The notes: generated by a model from the sequence alone, not told the origin. Counted from the first letter of the stretch, positions 27,983-40,229 are shown. The stretch is 64,000 bases of DNA from Tannerellaceae bacterium (GCA_021201295.1 JAJQFE010000023.1:124001-188000); one strand, 5' to 3'. Numbers and translations are program-made.

Positions 27983-28507
27983 ATGAGAAAGGAAGATAAA
28001 AGCGCTGTTATAGGACAACTTACTGAAACTCTGAAAGAGTTCCCTTACTTTTATTTGACAGATATCGAAGCTCTGAATGCTGAAAAAACTAGCAAGCTGA
28101 GAAGAGAATGTTTCAAACAGGAAGTGAAGTTGGTCGTTGTAAAAAATACATTGCTTAAAAAAGCATTAGAGAGCCAGGAAGAAGATTTTTCTCCTCTGTA
28201 TGATAGCCTGAAAGGGAATACGGCAGTGATGTTCTCCAGTGTAGCTAATGTACCCGCTCGCCTGATCAAAGATTTCACTAAAGATACCAAAGGGGAAGGT
28301 AAACCCCAGTTGAAAGCTGCCTATGTGCAGGAAAGCTTCTATGTAGGTGCTGACAACCTGGATGCTTTGGTGAACATCAAGAGCAAAAACGAACTTATTG
28401 CAGATGTTATTGCTTTGTTGGAATCTCCGGCAAAGAACGTGATTTCTGCTCTGAATTCATCAGGACAAACTATTCACGGAGTATTGAAAACTCTGGAAGA
28501 AAGATAA
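27983..28507 (+). CDS. rplJ: 50S ribosomal protein uL10
   Basis: 174 residues, with the N-terminal rRNA-binding domain and the C-terminal helix that anchors L7/L12 dimers. 15 nt after rplA. Confidence 0.97.
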   Translation: MRKEDKSAVIGQLTETLKEFPYFYLTDIEALNAEKTSKLRRECFKQEVKLVVVKNTLLKKALESQEEDFSPLYDSLKGNTAVMFSSVANVPARLIKDFTKDTKGEGKPQLKAAYVQESFYVGADNLDALVNIKSKNELIADVIALLESPAKNVISALNSSGQTIHGVLKTLEER

Positions 28508-28550
28508 TTTTAATTTACACAGATAAACAAATCATTTAAACTATACAAAA

Positions 28551-28925
28551 ATGGCAGATTTGAAAGCTATTGCTGAACAATTAGTAAACTTGACGGTAAA
28601 AGAAGTTAGCGAATTGGCTACAATCCTTAAAGAAGAATATGGTATTGAACCTGCTGCTGCAGCTGTTGCTGTTGCTGCTCCTGCTGCTGGTGCCGCTGCC
28701 GCTGCAGAAGAAAAAACTTCTTTCGATGTAGTGTTGAAAGCAGCCGGTGCTAATAAATTGGCTATCGTGAAACTGGTAAAAGAGTTAACTGGTCTTGGTT
28801 TGAAAGAAGCTAAAGATTTAGTAGACGGAGCTCCAAGTAACCTGAAAGAAGGTGTAGACAAAGCGGAAGCTGAAGGATTAAAGAAAAGTTTGGAAGAAGC
28901 TGGAGCTGAAGTTGAGCTTAAATAA
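28551..28925 (+). CDS. rplL: 50S ribosomal protein bL12
   Basis: 124 residues. N-terminal dimerisation domain, Ala-rich hinge ([20 protein letters not shown]), and C-terminal domain with [20 protein letters not shown]. Binds and activates translation GTPases. Confidence 0.98.
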   Translation: MADLKAIAEQLVNLTVKEVSELATILKEEYGIEPAAAAVAVAAPAAGAAAAAEEKTSFDVVLKAAGANKLAIVKLVKELTGLGLKEAKDLVDGAPSNLKEGVDKAEAEGLKKSLEEAGAEVELK

Positions 28926-28954
28926 TATTAGAGCCTGTAAATCAGGTGATTTGG

Positions 28955-28991
28955 TTAAGAGTCCCCGGCTTCGGGGAGTCTTAACTTTTTT
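28955..28991 (+). terminator. rplL-rpoB attenuator-type hairpin
   Basis: TTAAGAGTCCCC (28955-28966) pairs with GGGGAGTCTTAA (one mismatch), followed by CTTTTTT. As the only boundary before rpoB it probably gives partial termination, adjusting the ratio of ribosomal protein to RNA polymerase, as known for E. coli rplL-rpoB. Confidence 0.8.
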
Positions 28992-29031
28992 GTGTCTTTA
29001 TTTTTATTAAGTTCAATAAATTCCTTACTAA

Positions 29032-32000
29032 ATGTCTTCAACATCTATAAACCAAAGAGTTAATTTTGCTTCGATAAAAAATTCACTTCCGTATCCGGAC
29101 TTTCTCGAAGTACAATTGAAGTCATTCCAAGACTTTCTTCAACTTGATACACCTCCTGAAAAGAGAAAGAAGGAGGGTTTGTATAAGGTATTTGCAGAAA
29201 ACTTCCCGATTGCAGATACCCGTAATAATTTTGTGTTGGAGTTCTTAGACTACTATATCGATCCGCCGCGTTATACGATTGATGAATGTATTGCCCGTGG
29301 ATTGACTTATAGTGTACCGTTAAAAGCAAAATTGAAACTGTACTGTACAGATCCTGACCACGAAGATTTTGATACTGTGATCCAGGATGTGTATCTGGGC
29401 CCTATTCCTTATATGACAGAAAGGGGTACTTTTGTGATAAATGGTGCGGAGCGTGTTGTAGTATCTCAATTACACCGTTCTCCGGGTGTATTCTTTGGTC
29501 AAAGTATACATGTTAACGGAGCAAAATTATATTCTGCACGGATTATCCCATTTAAGGGTTCATGGATTGAGTTTGCGACAGACATCAATAATGTCATGTA
29601 CGCTTACATTGACCGTAAAAAGAAATTGCCTGTAACTACTCTTTTGAGAGCTATTGGATTTGAAAGTGACAGAGATATTCTGGAAATTTTCAATCTGGCT
29701 GAAGAGGTTAAAGTTACGAAGACTAATTTAAAGAAATTAGTGGGCCGTAAGCTGGCCGCCCGTGTATTGAAAACATGGGTTGAAGACTTTGTGGATGAGG
29801 ATACCGGTGAGGTTGTTTCTATTGAACGTAATGATGTCATTATCGATCGTGAGTCGGTGTTGGATAGTGATAATATTGAAGCTATTCTGGATTCAGGTAC
29901 ACAAAATATTTTGTTACACCGGGAAGATCAGAACCTGGCGGATTTTGTTATTATTTATAATACCCTACAGAAAGACCCCAGTAACTCGGAGAAAGAGGCC
30001 GTATTGTATATTTACAGACAGCTTAGAAATGCTGAGCCTGCAGATGAGGCTAGTGCCCGTGAAGTGATCACGAATCTGTTCTTCTCTGAAAAGAGGTATG
30101 ACCTGGGTAAAGTAGGACGTTACAGGATCAATAAAAAGTTGGGCCTTACTACCAGTGATGAGATGAAGGTCTTAACGAAAGAAGATATAATCGAGATCAT
30201 TAAGTACCTGATCGAATTGATTAATTCAAAAGCGATCGTGGATGATATCGACCACTTAAGTAACCGTCGTGTCCGTACGGTAGGAGAGCAACTTTATAAC
30301 CAGTTTGGTATCGGGTTGGCTCGTATGTCACGTACGGTTCGTGAGCGTATGAATGTACGCGATAATGAAGTATTTACTCCGATTGACCTGATCAATGCAA
30401 AGACTATCTCTTCCGTGGTCAATTCTTTCTTTGGAATGAATGCTTTGTCCCAGTTTATGGACCAGACCAACCCGTTGGCTGAAATTACCCATAAACGTCG
30501 TTTGTCAGCATTAGGACCGGGTGGTCTTTCCAGAGAACGTGCCGGATTTGAGGTTCGTGACGTTCACTATACTCACTATGGCCGTTTATGTCCGATTGAA
30601 ACACCTGAAGGACCTAACATTGGTCTGATCTCTTCTCTGTGTGTATATGCCAAGATCAATGATCTGGGGTTTATTGTCACTCCTTACCGTAAGGTTGAAA
30701 ATGGAAAAGTGGATTTCTCGGAAGAAGGTCTGTCTTATTATACGGCAGAGGAAGAAGAGCATATGATGATTGCTCAGGGAAATGCTCCTTTGGATGATAA
30801 CGGAAAATTTATTCGTGACAGGGTTAAATCCAGGTTGGAAGCTGACTTTCCGGTAGTACCGCCGTCAGAAGTAAACCTGATGGATGTATCGCCTACGCAG
30901 ATTGCCTCTATTGCAGCTTCGTTGATTCCGTTCCTTGAACATGATGATGCGAACCGTGCGTTGATGGGATCTAACATGATGCGTCAGGCAGTTCCTTTGT
31001 TGCGTACGGATGCTCCGATTGTGGGTACTGGTATTGAAGCTCAGGTGGTCAGGGATTCCCGTACACAGATTGTGGCTGAACGTGCAGGTAAAATCGTATT
31101 TGTAGATTCCACTTGTATTAAGATTAAATATGACCGCTCGGAGGATGAAGAATTTGTCAGCTTCGACGATGCGGTTAAAACCTATTATATTCCTAAATGG
31201 CGGAAAACCAACCAGAGTACTACAGTGGACCTGCGTCCGATCTGTGAACGGGGGCAACGGGTAACAGCCGGTCAGATCCTGACGGAAGGATATTCCACCC
31301 AACAGGGGGAACTGGCGCTGGGACGTAACGTGAAGGTGGCGTATATGCCCTGGAAAGGATATAATTATGAGGATGCAATTGTGTTGAATGAACGGATGGT
31401 ACGTGAAGACTTTTTTACTTCTGTACATGTGGATGAATATATCCTGGAAGTTCGTGAGACCAAACGGGGTATGGAAGAATTAACTTCGGATATTCCGAAT
31501 GTTAGTGAAGAAGCGACTAAAGACCTGGACGAAAGAGGAATTGTTCGCGTAGGGGCACGTATTGAACCGGGAGATATCCTGATCGGTAAGATTACTCCTA
31601 AGGGTGAATCGGAACCTTCTCCGGAAGAGAAACTGTTGCGTGCTATTTTTGGTGACAAAGCGGGTGACGTAAAAGATGCTTCTCTGAAAGCTACTCCTTC
31701 CTTACATGGGGTTGTCATTGAAACCAACCTATTCTCGAAAGCGGTTAAGAAATGTAAATCCAGATTGACTAATAAAGCAATTCTTCCTAAACTGGATGAA
31801 GAGTATGAAGAAAAACTGGCTGAACTGAAGAATGTACTGGTTGAGAAATTATTGCAGCTGACCAATGGTAAAGTCTCCCAGGGTGTAAAAGACTATATGA
31901 ATACTGAGGTCATTGCGAAAGGTGGTAAGTTCTCCCGTAAAGATCTGGAAAGTCTGGATTACAGTTCTATTCACGTAAGTAAATGGACTGCGAATGATCA

Positions 32001-32844
32001 TAAAAATGATCTGATTAAACAGGTGATCCTAAATTACCTGAAGAAATATAAAGAGCTGGATGCTGAACTGAGACGGAAAAAGTTTGACCTGACGATCGGG
32101 GATGAACTTCCTATCGGTATTGTTCAGATGGCCAAAGTATATATTGCGAAGAAACGTAAGATTCAGGTAGGTGATAAGATGGCTGGACGTCACGGAAATA
32201 AAGGTATTGTTTCCAAAATCGTTCGCCAGGAAGATATGCCGTTCCTGGAAGATGGAACTCCGGTAGATATCTGTCTGAACCCGCTGGGGGTACCTTCCCG
32301 TATGAACTTAGGACAGATTTTTGAGGCTGTGTTAGGATGGGCAGGCCAGACCATGGATGTGAAATTTGCTACTCCGATCTTTGACGGAGCTTCGCTGGAT
32401 GATTTGAATGAGTGGACTGATAAAGCTGGTGTTCCCCGTTATGGTAAAACCTATCTGTATGATGGGGGTACCGGTGAGAAGTTTGACCAGCCGGCTACGG
32501 TAGGGGTTACTTACTTCCTGAAACTGGGCCATATGGTGGATGACAAAATGCATGCCCGTTCTATTGGTCCGTACTCACTTATTACACAACAGCCGTTGGG
32601 TGGTAAGGCACAGTTTGGGGGCCAGCGTTTCGGAGAGATGGAAGTCTGGGCATTGGAAGCATTCGGTGCAGCTCACATCTTGCAGGAAATTCTGACTATT
32701 AAATCAGATGATGTTGTAGGACGTTCAAAAGCGTATGAAGCAATCGTGAAAGGTGAACCGATGCCAAATCCGGGTATCCCTGAATCGTTGAACGTATTGC
32801 TTCACGAATTACGTAGTCTTGGTTTAAGTTTCACTCTGGATTAA
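29032..32844 (+). CDS. rpoB: RNA polymerase beta subunit
   Basis: 1270 residues, the usual Bacteroidetes length. The rifampicin pocket reads [19 protein letters not shown] followed by LSALGPGGL, with wild-type residues at the positions most often mutated in resistance. C-terminal conserved block [20 protein letters not shown]. Intact, with no indels despite many homopolymers. Confidence 0.99.
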   Translation: MSSTSINQRVNFASIKNSLPYPDFLEVQLKSFQDFLQLDTPPEKRKKEGLYKVFAENFPIADTRNNFVLEFLDYYIDPPRYTIDECIARGLTYSVPLKAKLKLYCTDPDHEDFDTVIQDVYLGPIPYMTERGTFVINGAERVVVSQLHRSPGVFFGQSIHVNGAKLYSARIIPFKGSWIEFATDINNVMYAYIDRKKKLPVTTLLRAIGFESDRDILEIFNLAEEVKVTKTNLKKLVGRKLAARVLKTWVEDFVDEDTGEVVSIERNDVIIDRESVLDSDNIEAILDSGTQNILLHREDQNLADFVIIYNTLQKDPSNSEKEAVLYIYRQLRNAEPADEASAREVITNLFFSEKRYDLGKVGRYRINKKLGLTTSDEMKVLTKEDIIEIIKYLIELINSKAIVDDIDHLSNRRVRTVGEQLYNQFGIGLARMSRTVRERMNVRDNEVFTPIDLINAKTISSVVNSFFGMNALSQFMDQTNPLAEITHKRRLSALGPGGLSRERAGFEVRDVHYTHYGRLCPIETPEGPNIGLISSLCVYAKINDLGFIVTPYRKVENGKVDFSEEGLSYYTAEEEEHMMIAQGNAPLDDNGKFIRDRVKSRLEADFPVVPPSEVNLMDVSPTQIASIAASLIPFLEHDDANRALMGSNMMRQAVPLLRTDAPIVGTGIEAQVVRDSRTQIVAERAGKIVFVDSTCIKIKYDRSEDEEFVSFDDAVKTYYIPKWRKTNQSTTVDLRPICERGQRVTAGQILTEGYSTQQGELALGRNVKVAYMPWKGYNYEDAIVLNERMVREDFFTSVHVDEYILEVRETKRGMEELTSDIPNVSEEATKDLDERGIVRVGARIEPGDILIGKITPKGESEPSPEEKLLRAIFGDKAGDVKDASLKATPSLHGVVIETNLFSKAVKKCKSRLTNKAILPKLDEEYEEKLAELKNVLVEKLLQLTNGKVSQGVKDYMNTEVIAKGGKFSRKDLESLDYSSIHVSKWTANDHKNDLIKQVILNYLKKYKELDAELRRKKFDLTIGDELPIGIVQMAKVYIAKKRKIQVGDKMAGRHGNKGIVSKIVRQEDMPFLEDGTPVDICLNPLGVPSRMNLGQIFEAVLGWAGQTMDVKFATPIFDGASLDDLNEWTDKAGVPRYGKTYLYDGGTGEKFDQPATVGVTYFLKLGHMVDDKMHARSIGPYSLITQQPLGGKAQFGGQRFGEMEVWALEAFGAAHILQEILTIKSDDVVGRSKAYEAIVKGEPMPNPGIPESLNVLLHELRSLGLSFTLD

Positions 32845-32863
32845 TTCAACAACCATATAGAGT

Positions 32864-32883
32864 AGATGGGCTTCGGCTCATCT
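32864..32883 (+). other. rpoB-rpoC intergenic hairpin
   Basis: AGATGGGCTTCGGCTCATCT folds around a C(UUCG)G tetraloop. No T-run follows, so it is more likely an RNA stability or processing element than a terminator. Confidence 0.5.
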
Positions 32884-32920
32884 GCTTTACAAATTGATAA
32901 CTCTTTATAAATAATATAAC

Positions 32921-35900
32921 ATGGCTTTTAGAAAAGAAAACAAGATAAAGAGTAACTTTTCAAAAATAACAATCGGTCTTGCTTCGCCGGAAGAGATCCT
33001 GGAGAACTCCAGTGGTGAAGTGCTAAAACCGGAAACGATTAACTATCGTACGTACAAGCCTGAACGTGACGGTCTGTTCTGTGAGCGTATTTTTGGTCCG
33101 ATCAAGGATTATGAATGCCATTGCGGAAAATATAAGCGTATCCGTTACAAAGGGATTGTCTGCGACCGTTGCGGGGTGGAAGTTACAGAAAAGAAAGTTC
33201 GTCGTGAACGTATGGGACATATCCATCTGGTTGTTCCTGTTGCCCATATCTGGTACTTCCGCTCTTTGCCGAATAAAATAGGGTATTTGTTAGGTATTCC
33301 TACTAAAAAACTGGATTCTATTATCTACTACGAAAGATATGTGGTGATCCAGCCAGGTATCGCTGAAGAAGTAGCAGCATTGGATCTGTTGTCAGAAGAA
33401 GAATATCTGCAGATCCTGGATAATCTACCCAAAGAAAACCAGATGCTGGATGATGCTGATCCTAACAAATTTATTGCCAAGATTGGTGCGGAAGCTGTCT
33501 ATGATCTGTTAGCTCGTCTGGATTTGGATACTCTTTCCTATGATTTGCGTTACCGGGCCAGTACGGATACTTCCCAGCAACGTAAAAATGAGGCATTGAA
33601 ACGTCTGCAGGTGGTGGAGTCTTTCCGTGCATCCAGAGGCCGTAACCGTCCGGAATGGATGATTATGAAAGTCATACCGGTTATTCCGCCGGAACTGCGT
33701 CCATTGGTGCCGTTGGATGGTGGCCGTTTTGCCACTTCTGACCTGAATGACCTGTATCGTCGTGTGATTATCCGTAATAACCGTCTGAAAAGATTGATCG
33801 ATATCAAAGCTCCGGAAGTAATTTTACGTAATGAGAAACGTATGCTTCAGGAAGCTGTGGATTCGTTATTTGATAACTCACGTAAGTCAAGCGCTGTGAA
33901 AACAGATGCGAACCGTTCTTTGAAATCTCTTTCCGATAGTCTAAAAGGTAAACAAGGTCGTTTCCGTCAGAACCTGTTAGGTAAACGTGTAGATTATTCT
34001 GCCCGTTCTGTTATCGTGGTAGGTCCTGAGTTAAAAATGCATGAATGTGGTCTGCCTAAAAATATGGCAGCCGAATTATATAAACCTTTCATTATCCGTA
34101 AACTGATCGAACGTGGGATCGTTAAAACGGTTAAATCTGCTAAAAAGATTGTAGACCGTAAAGAGCCTGTGGTTTGGGATATTTTGGAATATGTAATGAA
34201 AGGTCATCCTGTTTTACTGAACCGTGCACCAACTTTGCACCGTTTGGGTATTCAGGCATTCCAGCCTAAACTGATCGAAGGAAAAGCTATCCAGTTGCAC
34301 CCATTGGCTTGTACGGCGTTTAACGCTGACTTTGATGGTGACCAGATGGCTGTTCACTTACCGTTAGGGAATGAAGCCGTACTGGAAGCCCAGATGCTGA
34401 TGCTGGCTTCTCATAATATTCTGAACCCGGCGAATGGGGCTCCGATTACTATTCCTTCTCAGGATATGGTTCTTGGATTGTATTATATTACCAAATTACG
34501 TCGTGGAACTAAAGGGGAAGGATTGACTTTCTATGGAGTGGAAGAAGCTACTATTGCTTATAACGAGCAGAAAGTGGCGATCCATGCACCTATTAAGGTG
34601 TATGTGGATGACATAGATGAAAATGGTCAACCTGTCAGAAGAATGGTGGAAACTTCAGTTGGCCGTGTCATGGTGAATGAATTTGTGCCTAAGGAGGTTG
34701 GTTTTGTCAATGAATTGTTAGGAAAGAAAGCGTTACGTGATATTATCAATACGGTAATTAAAACCTGTGGTGTGGCACGTACGGCTCAATTCTTGGATGA
34801 TATTAAGAATCTGGGTTACTATATGGCCTTTAAAGGTGGGCTGTCATTTAATCTGGCCGATGTGCTTATTCCAGTTGAAAAAGATCAACTGATCAAAGAA
34901 GGGTATGATGAAGTAGAACAGATCCTGGATAGCTATAATATGGGATTTATTACGTTCAACGAACGTTATAACCAGATCATTGATACGTGGACTCACATTA
35001 ATAACAGACTTTCTTCTATTTTGATCAAGCAGTTGACTGAAGATAATGATGGATTTAACTCTGTCTTTATGATGATGGATTCCGGAGCCCGTGGATCTAA
35101 AGAACAGATCCGTCAGCTATCCGGTATGCGTGGTTTGATGGCTAAACCGCAGAAAAGTGGTTCCGAAGGTGGTCAGATCATTGAAAACCCGATCCTTTCC
35201 AACTTTAAAGAAGGTCTTTCTGTGTTGGAGTACTTTATCTCTACTCACGGTGCCCGTAAAGGTTTGGCGGATACGGCTTTGAAAACGGCAGATGCCGGTT
35301 ATCTGACTCGTCGTTTGGTAGACGTATCGCATGATGTGATCATCAATAAGGAAGACTGTGGTACGCTACGTGGTCTGATCTGTACGGAACTGAAAAATAA
35401 CGAAGAGGTAATTGCTTCTTTATATGAACGTATCCTGGGTCGTGTCTCTGTGCATGATATTACTCATCCATTAACCGGGGAGTTGATCGTTGAATCCGGA
35501 GAAGAGATCCGTGAGGATGCTGCTAAGAAAATTCAGGAATCTCCGGTGGAGAATGTGGAGATTCGTTCGGTACTTACCTGTGAATCCAAGAAAGGGGTAT
35601 GTGCTAAGTGTTACGGACGTAACCTGGCTACCGGACAGATGGTTCAGAAAGGTGAGGTAGTTGGAGTTATTGCTGCACAGTCTATCGGTGAACCAGGTAC
35701 ACAGTTGACATTGCGTACATTCCACGTCGGTGGTATTGCATCCAACATCACAACTGAAAATAACATTACTTCCAAATATGATGGTATTCTGGAAATCGAT
35801 GAGTTACGTGCTGTAACTGCTGAAGACGGAACCGGAAAACATCACCAGGTAGTTGTAAGCCGTCTGGCTGAAATGCGTATTGTGGATCCGAATACGAAAA

Positions 35901-37204
35901 TTGTTTTGTTGACTCACAACATTCCTTATGGTTCCAAACTGTTCTTCCAGCATGGTGATACCATTAAGAAAGGGGATGTAATTATTGAGTGGGACCCATT
36001 CAACGCCGTGATCGTATCGGAAGTAAGCGGTAAGATTGAGTTTAAAAATGTAGTGGAAAACGTTACTTATAAAGTAGAAAGTGATGAAATTACAGGTTTG
36101 AAAGAAAAGATCATTATCGAATCTAAAGATAAAACCAAGGCTCCGGCTGCTCATATTGTGGATGAAGATGGTAACTATCTGAAAAATTATTCTCTGCCTT
36201 TGGGCGCTCACGTAGTGAAAGAGAATGGTGACACGGTGAGAGCGGGTGAAGTATTGGTTAAGATTCCTCGTGCAGTTGGTAAGGCCGGGGATATTACGGG
36301 AGGTCTTCCACGTGTAACCGAATTGTTTGAAGCCCGTAATCCGTCTAATCCTGCCGTAATTTCTGAAATCGATGGTGAAGTTGGTTTCGGGAAGATTAAA
36401 CGTGGTAACCGTGAAATTACTGTCACTTCTAAATTAGGAGAGGTGAAGAAATATATGGTGCCTTTGTCTAAACAGCTATTGGTACAGGAAAATGACTATA
36501 TCCGGGCTGGTATGCCGTTGTCAGATGGGGCTACCACTCCATCAGATATTTTGGCGATCAAAGGTCTTACTGCCGTTCAGGAATATATTGTAAATGAAGT
36601 ACAGGATGTATACCGCTTACAGGGGGTGAAGATCAATGATAAACATTTTGAAGTGATCGTTCGCCAGATGATGCGTAAAGTAGAAGTCCTGGAACCTGGT
36701 GATACCAGTTTCCTTGAACAGCAGGTGGTAGATAAGCTGGAGGTGATGGAAGAAAATGACCGTATCTGGGGTAAGAAAGTAGTAATGGATTCGGGTGATT
36801 CCCAGACACTGAAAGCAGGCCAGATTGTGACAGCGCGTAAACTGAGAGATGAGAATAGTATGTTGAAGCGTCGTGACCTGAAACCGGTAGAAGTACGGGA
36901 TGCTATTCCTGCCACTGCTAACCAGATCCTGCAGGGTATTACCCGTGCTGCCCTGGCGACGAACAGCTTTATGTCGGCTGCCTCATTCCAGGAAACCACT
37001 AAAGTACTGAATGAATCTGCTATTAATGGCAAAGTAGACCACCTGGAAGGATTGAAAGAAAATGTGATCTGTGGTCACCTGATCCCGGCAGGAACCGGTC
37101 AACGTGATTTTGATAAATTAGTGGTGGGGGCTAAAGATGAATTTGAACGCATTTATGCAAATCGTAAAAATGTGGTAGAATTTAATTCTATAGCCAACGA
37201 CTAA
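32921..37204 (+). CDS. rpoC: RNA polymerase beta' subunit
   Basis: 1427 residues. N-terminal zinc ribbon [20 protein letters not shown], active-site [12 protein letters not shown] (Mg-binding Asp triad), second zinc site [13 protein letters not shown] and trigger-loop region [16 protein letters not shown]. Intact; followed by a strong terminator. Confidence 0.99.
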   Translation: MAFRKENKIKSNFSKITIGLASPEEILENSSGEVLKPETINYRTYKPERDGLFCERIFGPIKDYECHCGKYKRIRYKGIVCDRCGVEVTEKKVRRERMGHIHLVVPVAHIWYFRSLPNKIGYLLGIPTKKLDSIIYYERYVVIQPGIAEEVAALDLLSEEEYLQILDNLPKENQMLDDADPNKFIAKIGAEAVYDLLARLDLDTLSYDLRYRASTDTSQQRKNEALKRLQVVESFRASRGRNRPEWMIMKVIPVIPPELRPLVPLDGGRFATSDLNDLYRRVIIRNNRLKRLIDIKAPEVILRNEKRMLQEAVDSLFDNSRKSSAVKTDANRSLKSLSDSLKGKQGRFRQNLLGKRVDYSARSVIVVGPELKMHECGLPKNMAAELYKPFIIRKLIERGIVKTVKSAKKIVDRKEPVVWDILEYVMKGHPVLLNRAPTLHRLGIQAFQPKLIEGKAIQLHPLACTAFNADFDGDQMAVHLPLGNEAVLEAQMLMLASHNILNPANGAPITIPSQDMVLGLYYITKLRRGTKGEGLTFYGVEEATIAYNEQKVAIHAPIKVYVDDIDENGQPVRRMVETSVGRVMVNEFVPKEVGFVNELLGKKALRDIINTVIKTCGVARTAQFLDDIKNLGYYMAFKGGLSFNLADVLIPVEKDQLIKEGYDEVEQILDSYNMGFITFNERYNQIIDTWTHINNRLSSILIKQLTEDNDGFNSVFMMMDSGARGSKEQIRQLSGMRGLMAKPQKSGSEGGQIIENPILSNFKEGLSVLEYFISTHGARKGLADTALKTADAGYLTRRLVDVSHDVIINKEDCGTLRGLICTELKNNEEVIASLYERILGRVSVHDITHPLTGELIVESGEEIREDAAKKIQESPVENVEIRSVLTCESKKGVCAKCYGRNLATGQMVQKGEVVGVIAAQSIGEPGTQLTLRTFHVGGIASNITTENNITSKYDGILEIDELRAVTAEDGTGKHHQVVVSRLAEMRIVDPNTKIVLLTHNIPYGSKLFFQHGDTIKKGDVIIEWDPFNAVIVSEVSGKIEFKNVVENVTYKVESDEITGLKEKIIIESKDKTKAPAAHIVDEDGNYLKNYSLPLGAHVVKENGDTVRAGEVLVKIPRAVGKAGDITGGLPRVTELFEARNPSNPAVISEIDGEVGFGKIKRGNREITVTSKLGEVKKYMVPLSKQLLVQENDYIRAGMPLSDGATTPSDILAIKGLTAVQEYIVNEVQDVYRLQGVKINDKHFEVIVRQMMRKVEVLEPGDTSFLEQQVVDKLEVMEENDRIWGKKVVMDSGDSQTLKAGQIVTARKLRDENSMLKRRDLKPVEVRDAIPATANQILQGITRAALATNSFMSAASFQETTKVLNESAINGKVDHLEGLKENVICGHLIPAGTGQRDFDKLVVGAKDEFERIYANRKNVVEFNSIAND

Positions 37205-37223
37205 AAAGAGCTTGATATACATG

Positions 37224-37258
37224 AAAAAGGCTACCGGTTTTTCCGGTAGCCTTTTTTT
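37224..37258 (+). terminator. Terminator after rpoC
   Basis: GGCTACCGG/CCGGTAGCC stem with T5 loop, flanked by A-run and T-run (AAAAA and TTTTTTT). Ends the core operon. Confidence 0.95.
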
Positions 37259-37266
37259 ATTTTGGA

Positions 37267-37298
37267 TTTGTATAATTAATAACTTCCGCTTATATTTG
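37267..37298 (+). promoter_or_regulatory. Promoter of the AraC-type gene
   Basis: TTTG (37267-37270), 20 nt, TATATTTG (37291-37298), 52 nt before the ATG at 37351. Confidence 0.7.
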
Positions 37299-37350
37299 CT
37301 TTTTAGATACTATTAAAAGATCACGTACGCACTTTTAGCCTTAAAAGCCT

Positions 37351-38224
37351 ATGGAAGTTCTGAGAGAAATCACTCCTTTGTCTGCAGAAGACTGTTTTAT
37401 GGTTATGCAGCGCTCCAAAAAAAGCCTTTGCTTATCCTATCCATATCCATCCTGAGTTTGAATTAAACTATCTTGAAAATGCGGAAGGTGCGATCCGGAT
37501 TGTAGAGGATTCAATTGAAGAAGTGAGTGATCTGGATCTGGTGTTGATCGCCGGGGGAATCAAGCATGGCTACTCGAATCATACCTGCAGTTTTAAGAAT
37601 GTAACAGAAATTACTATTCAGTTTCACCGTTCCCTGTTTGATAGTTTTATTAATAAACGGCATTTTAAGAGTATCCGGAGTATGTTTGAAAGTGCGGTAC
37701 AAGGCTTAGCATTTAGCCGGCAGATGATCGTGCAGATCCAGCCTAAACTTAAGAAACTATCAGATGGCATCACGGATTCATTTAGTAATTTTCTTTTACT
37801 GATCGATATTTTAAAAACACTTTCTCAGGATGAGTCTTTCCGGAGATTGAACTCTTCTGCCAATAACTCGGATCTCACCAACCGGGATTGTGACAGGCTG
37901 GAATACATTATTTTATATCTTCATGAAAATTATCATCGTACGGTTGCCCTGCAAGAGGTCTCTTCCCGGATGAATATGAGTGAGGCTTCTCTTACCCGTT
38001 TTCTTAAAAAATGGACCGGAAAAACATTGATCGATAATTTAAATGATATTCGTATTTCGGCGGCAGCCTGCCGGTTGATAGATACAAGCGATACTATATC
38101 AGAGATTTGTTATAAGAGCGGATTTAATAACCTTTCTCATTTTAACTGGCTTTTTAAAAAACGGCGGGGAACTACACCTACTGAATACCGGGAGAAGTTT
38201 CTCCAGAGCCGATTTAAGATATAA
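37351..38224 (+). pseudogene. AraC-family transcriptional regulator, frameshifted near the N-terminus
   Basis: The frame from ATG 37351 (MEVLREITPLSAEDCFMVMQ) breaks at a seven-A run (37417-37423); with six bases it continues KKAFAYPIHIHPEFELNY, the metal-free cupin motif of this regulator class. The second frame is open to 38224 and ends with a complete two-HTH AraC domain (YKSGFNNLSHFNWLFKKRRG, then TPTEYREKF). As written, a GTG at 37523 could give only a shortened protein without the sensing domain. Promoter and DNA-binding half are intact. Targets are unknown. Confidence 0.85.
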
Positions 38225-38279
38225 TTGTATCCCAAACAACTAATATGACGAAATAGTATCATTTATTGAAAAAATAGTA

Positions 38280-38311
38280 TTTGGTTCATTTTATGGATAT
38301 TTTTATATTTG
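38280..38311 (+). promoter_or_regulatory. Promoter of a candidate small RNA
   Basis: TTTG (38280-38283), 20 nt, TATATTTG (38304-38311). No coding frame follows before a terminator at 38440. Confidence 0.65.
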
Positions 38312-38317
38312 TAACAT

Positions 38318-38475
38318 TGTAAAAATAAAATTTAGCACTTATATCATCCTTAACTTTGATGTATTGAAAATCACAATATAGAATATAAAAATATTTTTAC
38401 ATTGGTCTAAAGAATTGAGAATTAAAAACACAACTTGGAAACGGTCACCTGTGAAGGTCACCGTTTTTTATTTTT
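38318..38475 (+). ncRNA. Candidate small RNA of about 155 nt
   Basis: Bounded by a good promoter (38280-38311) and a Rho-independent terminator (38440-38475), A+U-rich, with no open frame above a few codons, and followed by a separate -7 box for the next gene. I do not recognise a known RNA family. It could instead be a long leader with an attenuator for the DUF3467 gene. Confidence 0.45.
38440..38475 (+). terminator. Terminator of the candidate small RNA
   Basis: AACGGTCACC (38440-38449) pairs with GGTCACCGTT (38456-38465) with one mismatch; TTTTTTATTTTT follows. Confidence 0.85.
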
Positions 38476-38491
38476 ATTGCTATTTTAGTTG

Positions 38492-38499
38492 TATATTTG
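38492..38499 (+). promoter_or_regulatory. -7 element of the DUF3467 gene
   Basis: TATATTTG, immediately after the terminator and 33 nt before ATG 38533; the T-rich terminator tail occupies the -33 position. Confidence 0.55.
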
Positions 38500-38532
38500 T
38501 CATATATAATATGTTCATCTAAATGTAAAGAC

Positions 38533-38841
38533 ATGGAAAAGAAAAATCAGACAAATGAAATTCAGGTAGAATTGACCGATGAGGTAGCACAGGGTATTTA
38601 TTCGAATTTAGCCATCATTTCCCATTCATCTTCTGAGTTTATTCTTGATTTTATCCGGGTTGTTCCGGGTGTTTCAAAAGTTAAAGTTAAAAGCCGTGTC
38701 ATTCTGACACCGGACAATGCAAAGCGTCTTTTGTATGCCTTGCAGGATAATATTGCCAAATTTGAATCTCAACAAGGGGCAGGTACCGCTAAATTTGAGG
38801 ATTTTATCCCACCGATGGGGGGAGTCCAGGGAGAAGCCTGA
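38533..38841 (+). CDS. DUF3467 protein
   Basis: 102 residues, beginning MEKKNQTNEIQVELTDEVAQ, with the family core SHSSSEFILDFIRVVPGV and RVILTPDNAKRLLYALQDNI. A conserved small cytoplasmic protein of unknown role, usually located next to rpoC in Bacteroidetes; here the AraC remnant and a candidate small RNA lie between. ATG 38533 was chosen over a longer frame because that longer frame starts inside the promoter. The M64 peptidase gene follows 29 nt later. Confidence 0.9.
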   Translation: MEKKNQTNEIQVELTDEVAQGIYSNLAIISHSSSEFILDFIRVVPGVSKVKVKSRVILTPDNAKRLLYALQDNIAKFESQQGAGTAKFEDFIPPMGGVQGEA

Positions 38842-38870
38842 AAGAAAAAGGAGCTATATAAAAAGATACT

Positions 38871-40157
38871 ATGAGACGGTCTGTTTTTATAGGGTGGATC
38901 GGTTTGATCCTGACTTTGACTACTTACGGACAAAGTAATTTTGCTACTTACTTTACATCCGGAAGTTTACGGATAGATTTTGCTTTGAGTGGGAATGACA
39001 ACCATCAGTCGGCTGCCCTCCAACAATTACGGGAAGAGCCTGTCTGGGCAGGTCCTGTCCGGAATCTGATTGATAATTTCAATTATGGAGGCTATTATGT
39101 AAATGTGTATGATTCGGTCACGGAAGAACTGATTTATTCCCGTAGTTTTAATACTTTATTTGAAGAGTGGAGGACGACTGATCAGGCAAAGACGGAAGTG
39201 CAGTCCTGGACTAATAGTGTTTCTGTTCCTTATCCTAAAAAAGAGATCATACTGGAAATTACGGCAAGGGACAAAAAGGATATGAAATTTTATCCTTTGC
39301 TCCGGCAGCTGATAGATCCTGCCAGTATCTTCATTGATAGAGGGAAATTAAAAGAAAATAAAGTTACTCAGATCCAATATAAAGGTAACTCTTCGGAAAA
39401 AGTGGATCTGGTGTTTTTAGCAGAAGGATATACTGCAGCTGAACAGGATAAATTTGAAGCAGATGCTAAACGGTTTTCTGATATCCTTTTTCAGACACCT
39501 CCTTATGATACCCGTCAGGATGATTTTAATGTGTGGGCGGTAGGATTGATCTCTGAAGAATCGGGGACAGACGTATCTGGTAAGGGTATTTTCAAAAATA
39601 CGGCATTGAATTCGGGTTATTACACATTTGGAGTAGACCGTTATCTGACTACTCCGGATATGAAATCTATCCGGGATGCGGTCTGGAATGTACCCTGTGA
39701 TGCTATTTTTATTCTGGTGAATACAGATATGTATGGCGGTGGCGGTATGTATAATTTTTATGCTATCGGAACGGCTGATAATGAGCGTACACCTGTTGTC
39801 TTTGTGCATGAGTTAGGCCATAGTTTTGCCGGTCTGGCAGATGAATATTTCTCTTCAGAAGTTGCTTATAATGACTTTTATAACCTGGAATATGAACCGT
39901 GGGAACCTAACATTACGACTTTAGTGGATTTCGATAGTAAGTGGAGAGATCTTTTACCGGAGGGAACCCCTGTTCCTACCCTTCTGAATGAAACATGTAA
40001 AGATGGTATAGGAGTATTTGAAGGAGGAGGTTATTTATCAAAAGGCATCTATCGGCCTATGGATCATTGTATGATGAGGGATTATGCGCCTTTTTGTCCG
40101 GCTTGTAGCCATGCCATACACCGGATGATTGATTTCCTGTGTGATAGAGAATATTAA
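38871..40157 (+). CDS. Secreted M64-family metallopeptidase (IgA-peptidase type)
   Basis: 428 residues. Signal peptide (MRRSVFIGWIGLILTLTTYG-Q), N-terminal M64 domain (about 25-160), then the catalytic domain with VDLVFLAEGYT and the zinc motif FVHELGHSFAGLADEYF (HExxH, third ligand downstream). The founding member cleaves human IgA; whether this one does is unknown. Several Cys residues near the C-terminus (DHCMM...CPACSH). Intact. Confidence 0.93.
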   Translation: MRRSVFIGWIGLILTLTTYGQSNFATYFTSGSLRIDFALSGNDNHQSAALQQLREEPVWAGPVRNLIDNFNYGGYYVNVYDSVTEELIYSRSFNTLFEEWRTTDQAKTEVQSWTNSVSVPYPKKEIILEITARDKKDMKFYPLLRQLIDPASIFIDRGKLKENKVTQIQYKGNSSEKVDLVFLAEGYTAAEQDKFEADAKRFSDILFQTPPYDTRQDDFNVWAVGLISEESGTDVSGKGIFKNTALNSGYYTFGVDRYLTTPDMKSIRDAVWNVPCDAIFILVNTDMYGGGGMYNFYAIGTADNERTPVVFVHELGHSFAGLADEYFSSEVAYNDFYNLEYEPWEPNITTLVDFDSKWRDLLPEGTPVPTLLNETCKDGIGVFEGGGYLSKGIYRPMDHCMMRDYAPFCPACSHAIHRMIDFLCDREY

Positions 40158-40169
40158 ATACTTGTACAG

Positions 40170-40212
40170 GATCTTCCGGATAGTTTGTCCTATGCAAACT
40201 GTTCCGGAGATC
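40170..40212. terminator. Bidirectional terminator between M64 and pirin genes
   Basis: GATCTTCCGGATAGTTTG pairs with CAAACTGTTCCGGAGATC (few mismatches), a stem of about 18 bp, then TTTTCC. The two genes converge here. Confidence 0.8.
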
Positions 40213-40229
40213 TTTTCCATTTTATTCCC

